This document shows, one piece after another, positions 1-6,414 of a DNA stretch of 64,000 bases. Made by a program: the position numbers and the translations under genes. The notes beneath the pieces were generated by a model. The model had not been told where the DNA came from. It was given only the letters and a program-made list of their open reading frames with translations, and did no database searches. Each line of letters opens with the position of its first letter. Within the stretch, counting starts at the first letter, position 1. The DNA is taken from positions 156,533 to 220,532 of the forward strand of contig CAYVQF010000004.1 in the NCBI GenBank assembly GCA_964454015.1. Direction: 5' to 3'. Origin of the DNA: CAYVQF01 sp964454015 (lineage in GTDB: Bacteria; Myxococcota_A; Bradymonadia; UBA4248).

Positions 1-1
1 G

Positions 2-631
2 GGCGCGGGTATCTATCTCGGCCTGCACCCGGGCACTTCGCCCGAGGCGTTGCGCGCGTGTTTGGCCAAGGGGGAGGACCCGGGGGCGTTGTGCCCCTTC
101 GTGCCGGTGAAGTCGGGCGACATTTATGCGATCGAGCCTGGGACGCTGCATGCCATTGGCGCGGGGGTGACTTTGCTGGAGCCACAGCTCACGGTACCGG
201 GTAAGAGCGGGGTGACTTACCGGGTTTGGGATTGGGGGCGGCGCTATGATGCCTGCGGGCGTCCCAGCGCCCAGGGCCGACTGCGGGACTTGCACGTCGA
301 GGCTTCGCTCGAGGTCATTGATTTTTCTGGCCAGGCCGTGGCGCCCCTGGGGCGGATGGCGCCGGCGGATGTGGCGGCTTCGCCGACACAGGGCCTGCTC
401 TTTGCGCGACATGGTCTTTACTGTCAGCGGGTGAGCGGGACGGGTGCCTTGGCGCTCGACTTACCTGGGGTGATGGTGGCGGTGGTGGTGCTCGCTGGCG
501 CGCTCCAGTGGGGTGATGCATCCGGGGGCGAGCGCTTCGTCGTCGGCGAAGCCTTTCTACTTGCGGCGGCCATGCGCACGGCTCACCTTGACTTGGACGG
601 CGCGGACTCGTTATGGCTCTGGGTCGCATGA
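2..631 (+). CDS. manA: Mannose-6-phosphate isomerase, class I (5'-truncated by window edge)
   Basis: Catalyses interconversion of mannose-6-phosphate and fructose-6-phosphate in the cytoplasm, feeding GDP-mannose or glycolysis. The reading frame is open from base 2, so the N-terminal half lies outside the window; 209 residues remain. Visible family motifs are GDIYAIEPGTLHAIGAG (the zinc-site/active-site strand of the cupin) followed by the EPQ and YRVWDWGR segments that are diagnostic of type I PMI. The C-terminal ~100 residues are the usual weakly conserved second cupin. An internal TTG at 50 is not the real start because the homology runs upstream of it. The next gene, hypC, begins about 100 bases downstream on the same strand. 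Confidence 0.85.
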   Translation, partial: GAGIYLGLHPGTSPEALRACLAKGEDPGALCPFVPVKSGDIYAIEPGTLHAIGAGVTLLEPQLTVPGKSGVTYRVWDWGRRYDACGRPSAQGRLRDLHVEASLEVIDFSGQAVAPLGRMAPADVAASPTQGLLFARHGLYCQRVSGTGALALDLPGVMVAVVVLAGALQWGDASGGERFVVGEAFLLAAAMRTAHLDLDGADSLWLWVA

Positions 632-735
632 GCGGGTGCAGTCGGCGGGTGATCGTGGGCGCTGGGGAGCTTGGTGCTTGGGTTTTGGGTTGCAGTAGCG
701 GCGCAGGGCTGATGCCTGCCGCGAGGAGGCAGAGG

Positions 736-981
736 ATGTGTCTTGCGGTTCCAGGACAAGTGGTGGAGGTCGTGGTGTCGGCGGTCGACGCTGAGGGCCT
801 CGGACGCCGTGGTGTGGTGGATTTTCGCGGCAACCGCATCGAAGTCGATCTGTCGCTGGTGCCAGAGGTGGCCCCCGGGGGGTGGGTCCTGGTGCATGCG
901 GGCTTTGCCTTGGAGGCGCTTGGCGAGGAGGAAGCGCTGGAGACCTGGGAGTGGTTGCGGGAAGCGGGAGTCGTGGCATGA
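736..981 (+). CDS. hypC: Hydrogenase maturation chaperone HypC
   Basis: Small chaperone (81 aa) that, with HypD, carries the iron while the Fe(CN)2CO unit of [NiFe]-hydrogenase is built, then delivers it to the large-subunit precursor. The N-terminus MCLAVPGQV contains the essential Cys2, which is the family signature and fixes the start at the ATG at 736; a GAGGAGGCAGAGG ribosome-binding site lies just upstream. The stop overlaps the start of hypD as ATGA, so the two are translationally coupled. No hydrogenase structural gene, hypA, hypB, hypE or hypF is visible in the window. Confidence 0.93.
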   Translation: MCLAVPGQVVEVVVSAVDAEGLGRRGVVDFRGNRIEVDLSLVPEVAPGGWVLVHAGFALEALGEEEALETWEWLREAGVVA

Positions 982-2087
982 GTCAGGCCAAGGCAGAGGG
1001 GGCTTCCGTTCGCGGCGCTTGCGCGGCCCTGGAGGTCATGCTGAGGGATCACGAGGCGGTACGCCTGATGGAGATCTGTGGCACCCACACGGTGTCCCTG
1101 TTTCGCACGGGCCTGCGCAGCCTGTTGCCAGCCAAGATCAAATTGATCAGCGGCCCAGGGTGTCCGGTCTGCGTCACGCCCTCTTCGTACATCGATCATG
1201 CCTGTGCGCTGGCGCTGCGGCCGCAGACAGTGGTCTGCACCTACGGGGACATGGTGCGGGTCCCTGGCTCAGGGGACAGCTTGGCCCACAGCCGGGCCAA
1301 GGGTGGTCAGGTGATGGTGGTTTATTCGGCGATGGATGCGCTGGCCCTGGCGCGCGAGAATCCCGGCCTGGAGGTGGTGTTCTTGGCGGTGGGCTTTGAG
1401 ACGAGCGCGCCGGCGACGGCGCTGACGCTCTTACAAGCGCAGCGTCAAGGCGTGGGCAACTTCTCGGTGCTCTTGGGCCACAAGGTGGTGGTGCCAGCCC
1501 TGCGGGCGTTGCTGGGCTTGGGGCGCTCGGGGATAGACGCCTTCATTTGCCCCGGGCATGTGAGCGTGATCATTGGCCTGGAGGCCTACGGCGAGATCGT
1601 GCGTGACTTCGGCCGCTCCTGTGTGGTCGCGGGTTTCGAGCCGCGGTCCATGGTGGAGGCCATCACCCGCTTGGTGCAGGCGGTGCTGCGGGGTGAGGCG
1701 GTGCTCGAGAACGCTTACGGTGTGGCCGTAAGGGCTGAAGGCAACCGGCGGGCGTTGGCGGTGCTGGAGCAAGTCTTCGTGCCGGCGACGGTGGGGTGGC
1801 GAGCCCTGGGCTCAATTCCCGAGAGCGGCTTGGCTTTGGCGGAGTCCTACGCGGACTTTGACGCGATGCGGCGCTTTGCCTTGCCGGTGATTGCCGATGT
1901 GGAGGCGCCAGGCTGTCGCTGTGGGGAGGTCATCCAGGGTTTGATCGAGCCGCCGGCCTGTCCCCGTTTTGGGCGTCCGTGTACGCCAGGCACGCCGATT
2001 GGCCCGTGCATGGTGAGCAGCGAGGGTACCTGTGCTGCATGGTATAAGTATGGCGTCGCTCATGGTGCCGATGGCGCCGGGCGTTGA
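978..2087 (+). CDS. hypD: Hydrogenase maturation protein HypD
   Basis: 369-residue iron-sulfur protein that assembles the Fe(CN)2CO group together with HypC and HypE. Family motifs are present in order: GTHT near residue 33, GPGCPVCVTP near residue 60 (the redox-active CxxC of the catalytic site), CPGHVSVIIG in the middle, and the C-terminal cysteine-rich [4Fe-4S] region CRCGEVIQG...CPRFGRPCTPG...GPCMVSSEGTC. Length is normal for the family (~360-380). The start at 978 overlaps the hypC stop. All expected cysteines are present, so it should be functional; the partner hydrogenase must be encoded elsewhere. Confidence 0.95.
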   Translation: MSQAKAEGASVRGACAALEVMLRDHEAVRLMEICGTHTVSLFRTGLRSLLPAKIKLISGPGCPVCVTPSSYIDHACALALRPQTVVCTYGDMVRVPGSGDSLAHSRAKGGQVMVVYSAMDALALARENPGLEVVFLAVGFETSAPATALTLLQAQRQGVGNFSVLLGHKVVVPALRALLGLGRSGIDAFICPGHVSVIIGLEAYGEIVRDFGRSCVVAGFEPRSMVEAITRLVQAVLRGEAVLENAYGVAVRAEGNRRALAVLEQVFVPATVGWRALGSIPESGLALAESYADFDAMRRFALPVIADVEAPGCRCGEVIQGLIEPPACPRFGRPCTPGTPIGPCMVSSEGTCAAWYKYGVAHGADGAGR

Positions 2088-2125
2088 AACGGGTCTCAGC
2101 TTCTCTTTTCTCGATGTGAGTATCA

Positions 2126-3166
2126 ATGTCGGTGGAAGCCTTTCTGGGTGTGCGTGTATTCATGGGCTCGGTGACCAACGTAGCCAACACGCCGTTTCGG
2201 CGCTGGGTGACGGCTTGGGGCGCCCGGGCGACCCTCGGCGAGATGGCGTTGGCGCAACGCATCGCCAAGGGTGGGCGGCAGGATCGTCTGCTGCTGCGGC
2301 ATCACCCCGAGGAGCGTTGTTTTGGCGCGCAGATCGTAGGTGCCCGCGATGGCGACTTGGTCCAGGCGGCGCAGGCCGCGCGCGAGGCAGGGGCGCGCTT
2401 CATCGATTTGAATTGCGCCTGTCCGCACCGCTCCGTGACCGATAGAGGTGGTGGCGCGGCGCTGGCGCGACGCCCCGTGCGGGTGGGGCGGGCGGTGGGG
2501 GCGATGGTCGCCGCCCTGGCAGGCTCGGAGTCGGTGCCGGTGACGGTGAAGCTGCGCAGCGGCTGGGACCGAGACCACATCAACGCAGTAGAGGCGGCGC
2601 GTGCGGCCGTGGATAACGGCGCGGCGGCCATCTTTGTGCACGGCCGCACCCGGGAGGAGCGTTACCGCGGGCAGGCCGACTGGGACTTGGTGGCGCAAGT
2701 GGCGGCGTCGTTGCCCGTGCCGGTCATCGGCTGCGGCGACGTTGCGCACGGCCCCGACGTGGCGGCCCGCTTGTCCGGTGGCTGCGCCGGAGTGGCCATT
2801 GCCCGGGGGGCTTTAATCAAGCCGTGGATATTTAGGGAAATCGAGCAGGGGTGCGTGCTGGATCCAAGCGGTGAGGAGCGCCTGGAGGCTTTGCGCGAGC
2901 TGGTGCGCTTGAGCCTGGAACACTTTGGTCAGGATGGCTTGGGGCTGACCCGGGCGCACCATTTTCTCCACCTGCAGATGGATTTCCTGACCCGTTACGT
3001 TCCTGTGGGGGCGTTGGGTCGGGAGCTGGGTATGCAGGAGCGGGTCAACGAATGGCAGGCCAGAGATGAGCTGGAGGCGCTGTGGGCAGGGCGCGAGCGC
3101 GCGCAGTGGGCCGCGCTGTTATCCATGGCTGCTTTGCCGCCGCTGGCGGAGAGCCAGGACGCGTGA
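2126..3166 (+). CDS. dus: tRNA-dihydrouridine synthase, Dus3-like
   Basis: FMN-dependent TIM-barrel enzyme (346 aa) that reduces uridine to dihydrouridine in tRNA. Seen: FMN-binding N-terminus with NTPFRRW, catalytic-cysteine segment DLNCACP near residue 92 followed by a GGGAALARRP stretch, VKLRSGW, FVHGRTREERYRGQADW, and GCGDV. The C-terminal third contains IARGALIKPWIF, SLEHFG and TRYVPVG segments. From memory of the family, these (DLNCxCP, GGGxALxxR, ARGALxKPWxF, LEHxG, RYVPVGxL) resemble eukaryotic Dus3 more than bacterial DusA/B/C. The start ATG at 2126 has no strong ribosome-binding site. The DUF58 gene follows after 3 bases. Confidence 0.85.
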   Translation: MSVEAFLGVRVFMGSVTNVANTPFRRWVTAWGARATLGEMALAQRIAKGGRQDRLLLRHHPEERCFGAQIVGARDGDLVQAAQAAREAGARFIDLNCACPHRSVTDRGGGAALARRPVRVGRAVGAMVAALAGSESVPVTVKLRSGWDRDHINAVEAARAAVDNGAAAIFVHGRTREERYRGQADWDLVAQVAASLPVPVIGCGDVAHGPDVAARLSGGCAGVAIARGALIKPWIFREIEQGCVLDPSGEERLEALRELVRLSLEHFGQDGLGLTRAHHFLHLQMDFLTRYVPVGALGRELGMQERVNEWQARDELEALWAGRERAQWAALLSMAALPPLAESQDA

Positions 3167-3169
3167 GCC

Positions 3170-4312
3170 ATGCGGAAGGATGCGCGCTCCCCAGCATGGC
3201 GAGGCCTGCGTTGGTTACTCAGCGCGCGGCCGCGCGCTCGCGTGGGCTTCACCCGTGAAGGGCGGCACTTTCTCCTCCTGATGGGGGGGCTGAGCTTGGG
3301 GGCCCTCAACACGGGGAACAACCTCCTCTACCTCTTGGTGGCGGCGATGCTGGCCCTGTTGGTGGCGTCCTTCGTGCTGGCCAGGGTGTCGCTGGATGGG
3401 CTGCGCCTGGAGCGACGCCCGCCAGGGCGCCTCTTTGCTGGGGAAGAGAGCACCATTGCGGTGTACCTCACCAACACCAAGCGCACCTTGCCGAGTGTGT
3501 CCGTGGTGGTGCGCGAGGACTTCGAGCGGGGCCGCACCCTCGACCCGCTCTCTTTCTCCTACTTGGCGGCGGGCGAGGGGCAGAGCCAGGCCTACCGCTG
3601 TGTCTTTCCCCGGCGCGGCCGCTGCCGTTTTCGCGGTTTCAGGGTCGAGACCACCTTTCCCTTTGGCCTCTTGGTGCGCGGCCGCTTCGTGGCCGTGCCC
3701 GACTTGGCGCTGGTCTTTCCGCGGGTTTCCTTGCCCGTGCACTTGCCGCCGGCGCGGGAGTCCTTTGGCGAGATGGCGCAGCGTCACCAGCAGGGGGGCT
3801 ACGAGATCCGGGGGCTGCGGCCGTTTCGCCTCGGTGACGATCGGCGCCAGATCGCCTGGAAGGCCAGCGCCAAGCGGCGCGAGTTGCTGGTGCGCGAAGA
3901 GGCGCAAGGTTTGGGCACGGCCTTCGAGTTGGTGGTGGACAACGTGCAGCAGGTGCCGCCCAGGCCGGCGGAGCTCTTCGAGAGCACCCTCGACCACGCA
4001 GCGAGCCTGAGCGTTCGCCTCTTGGCCCTCGGCCACCCAGTGGCGTTGCGCCTCCGCGACGTCCAGGTGAGCTGTGGCTCGGGTCCGCTGCACACGGCGC
4101 GTCTGTTGCGCACCTTGGCGCTGGCGCGGTTGCTGACGCCCCAAGAAGCACGGCGCCTCCCCAGCGCATCGCCGCAAGCTTTCGCGAGCCCTTACGTGGT
4201 GGCGCCGCTGGTGCGCTCGGCTTCGGGGCACTACCGGCCGGCGCGCCGCCACGGCCCGGCCGACACCCTGGTGCCGACCTCCAGCGACGGGTCCACGGAG
4301 GGGCGCGCATGA
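3170..4312 (+). CDS. DUF58 domain protein
   Basis: 380-residue membrane-anchored protein. Residues ~35-75 hold two hydrophobic segments (FLLLMGGLSLGALNTGNNLLYLL and the following A/L-rich helix), typical of the N-terminus of DUF58 proteins. The DUF58 core is visible as YEIRGLRPFRLGDDRRQIAWKASAKR near residue 205-230, including the RPFRxGDDxRxIxWKxSAK signature. The biochemical role is unknown; DUF58 genes usually sit with a MoxR AAA ATPase and a transglutaminase-like protein. Here the transglutaminase-like gene follows with an ATGA overlap, but the MoxR gene is not adjacent: a tRNA-modification gene lies upstream. Confidence 0.85.
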   Translation: MRKDARSPAWRGLRWLLSARPRARVGFTREGRHFLLLMGGLSLGALNTGNNLLYLLVAAMLALLVASFVLARVSLDGLRLERRPPGRLFAGEESTIAVYLTNTKRTLPSVSVVVREDFERGRTLDPLSFSYLAAGEGQSQAYRCVFPRRGRCRFRGFRVETTFPFGLLVRGRFVAVPDLALVFPRVSLPVHLPPARESFGEMAQRHQQGGYEIRGLRPFRLGDDRRQIAWKASAKRRELLVREEAQGLGTAFELVVDNVQQVPPRPAELFESTLDHAASLSVRLLALGHPVALRLRDVQVSCGSGPLHTARLLRTLALARLLTPQEARRLPSASPQAFASPYVVAPLVRSASGHYRPARRHGPADTLVPTSSDGSTEGRA

Positions 4313-6414
4313 TCCCCCTCCCCCTCCTTCAGGGCGTCTTGCTCTACGCCATGGTGGCGCTGTCCCAGCTCATGGTGCTGCAGGTGGAGGTGCTCTCTGA
4401 CGCGGCGCTGTTGCTCTCGCTGGCGGTGCTGGCCCTGAGCCTGGTGCCGCGTCGGCATGGGTGGCGCGCCCTGCGTCCCCTGACCAACGTGTCCCTGCTG
4501 CTCTTCATGGCGTGGTCCGTCGTGAGCGTGCTCTGGGGTCAGCGCCCGCTCCTCGCTCCGGCCGTGGATCTGGTGGTGGTGCTGTGGGCGTTCAAGCTCT
4601 TGCTGCGGCGCAACGAGCGCGACGACATCCAGGTGCTAGCCCTCTCCTTTCTCGCCATGGCCGTGGTGGGGGTGCTGTCTGACACCTTGGCCTACGGCCT
4701 GGTCTTGGCCGGCTACCTGATCCTGGCCGTCTTCACCCTGGGGGTGACGCGCTTGCGTTGGGTGGGCCGGCCTGAGGTGCGCCTCAGCCGCAGCCTGGCC
4801 CTGAGCCTGGTCGGCGGGGTGGTGCTGGTCTTGGTGGGGACCTTCTTCCTCTTCTTCACCTTGCCGCGATTGCACCTCGGCTATGGCCTACGGGATGATC
4901 CCATGGCGCAGATGCGCACGGGCCTCAGCGAACGCATCGATCTGCGCCGCGGCGGCCAGCTCAGCCCGGACGATCGCGTGGTCCTGCGGGCCCAGATGCC
5001 CCCCCGCACTGCAGGGGTCTACTGGCGCGCCGTGGTCTTCGATCACTTCGACGGCGTGACCTGGACCGTGTCGCCTTATCTGCGCCTGAGTGCGGCTCTA
5101 GGGGCTTTCGCTGAGCTCTCGCTGGGGGATCCACCCACGCTGGGCGTGCGCGTCTCGGCGGCCGAGCTCGACACGGATGTCCTACCCACGCCGCCGGGCG
5201 GGCGCGTGCTGCGGGTGCTGGCGCCGCAGGTCGGCGTCGCGCACCTGGACTGGGGGGGGCTGTGGCGAGTGCCCGGGATCAGACACAGTGGCCCCGTATC
5301 TTATGAAGTGTTGGTGCCCGAAGGCGGCCGCCCCGCGCCGGTGGCTCCCTTGAGTGCGTGGGAGCGCCGCCTCTATCTGCGGCTGAGCCGCCCCCTGTCT
5401 CCCTATGTGGCGCGCGCCGTGGCGCGGGCCGTCCCCGAGGGGGCTTCGGCGCGCGAGACGGCCGTGGCCATCGAGGCTTACCTGCGGATGCGGATGCGTT
5501 ACACTTTGGATTTACCGACGCGCGGCCCAGATCCGGTGGCGGATTTCTTCTTTCTTCAGCCCTGGGGCCACTGCGAGATCTTTTCGACGACCATGGTGGT
5601 GTTGTTGCGCCACCGCGGGATCGCGGCACGCAACGTGGGGGGTTATTTCAGCGACGAATATGGGCCCTTGACGGGGACGCACGTGGTGCGGGCGCGGCAC
5701 GCCCATAGCTGGGTCGAGGCCTGGCTGCCGGGCGAGGGCTGGGTGCGCTTCGATCCGACGCCGGCCCAGCTCCATGGGGCGGGTGGGCCAAGGGCGATGT
5801 GGCAGCAGGCCCAAGGGTGGTGGCAGCGGTGGGTCGTGAACTATGCCATGCGGGAGCAGCTCAGCCTCTTGGGCTCACCTGCTTTGAGCCGTGGGAGCGA
5901 CATGGCCGCCGCGGCACCGCGTTTATGGCAGGCATTGCTGCTGTGGCTGCTGCCTTTGGTGGTGGCCTTTACGGTGCTGCGCGGGCAGCGGTGGCTCCTG
6001 GAGCGCCAGGTGGCGCCCTGGGCGGTGTCCGTGGCGGCCCTGCTCGTGCTCGCCGGGCAGGCCCTGCTTCTGACGTCGTGGACGGCGTGGTTGGCGGCGC
6101 TCTTCGGCGGTGCTGTGGTCTTGTGGCGCCTGAGGCCCGGGCGCCAGGTGCTGCCCTACCGCCGCCATGTTTTGACCCCTCTGGTGCTGCGATTGCGCGC
6201 GCGCCTGGGGCGGCGCGCCTCGACCCGAGGGCTGGCGAACTTGGCGCCCGCGGCGCTGTCTCGGGCTTTGGCGGCGCGCGGCTTAGGCGCCAGCGCCGCC
6301 TGGGTCGAGGCCTATGGCGCGTTGCGCTTTGGTCCCGGCGCGGTGTCGCCAGCGGACGTGCGCCGACTGCGGCGCCAGTGGCGCGCTGTGGCGCGTGAGC
6401 TGCGCCGCGCCTAA
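4309..6414 (+). CDS. Transglutaminase-like membrane protein (TgpA/DUF3488 type)
   Basis: 701 residues. The N-terminal ~190 residues contain five to six hydrophobic helices (DUF3488-like), then a periplasmic transglutaminase-like cysteine-protease fold, then two more hydrophobic segments (~residues 540-600) and a basic cytoplasmic tail. The catalytic triad is intact: Cys in WGHCEIFSTTM, His in RARHAHSWVEAW and Asp in WVRFDPTPAQ. The start overlaps the DUF58 stop (ATGA), giving the classic DUF58-transglutaminase pair. Substrate is unknown. Its stop codon overlaps that of the convergent FG-GAP gene within CTAA. Confidence 0.88.
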   Translation: MIPLPLLQGVLLYAMVALSQLMVLQVEVLSDAALLLSLAVLALSLVPRRHGWRALRPLTNVSLLLFMAWSVVSVLWGQRPLLAPAVDLVVVLWAFKLLLRRNERDDIQVLALSFLAMAVVGVLSDTLAYGLVLAGYLILAVFTLGVTRLRWVGRPEVRLSRSLALSLVGGVVLVLVGTFFLFFTLPRLHLGYGLRDDPMAQMRTGLSERIDLRRGGQLSPDDRVVLRAQMPPRTAGVYWRAVVFDHFDGVTWTVSPYLRLSAALGAFAELSLGDPPTLGVRVSAAELDTDVLPTPPGGRVLRVLAPQVGVAHLDWGGLWRVPGIRHSGPVSYEVLVPEGGRPAPVAPLSAWERRLYLRLSRPLSPYVARAVARAVPEGASARETAVAIEAYLRMRMRYTLDLPTRGPDPVADFFFLQPWGHCEIFSTTMVVLLRHRGIAARNVGGYFSDEYGPLTGTHVVRARHAHSWVEAWLPGEGWVRFDPTPAQLHGAGGPRAMWQQAQGWWQRWVVNYAMREQLSLLGSPALSRGSDMAAAAPRLWQALLLWLLPLVVAFTVLRGQRWLLERQVAPWAVSVAALLVLAGQALLLTSWTAWLAALFGGAVVLWRLRPGRQVLPYRRHVLTPLVLRLRARLGRRASTRGLANLAPAALSRALAARGLGASAAWVEAYGALRFGPGAVSPADVRRLRRQWRAVARELRRA

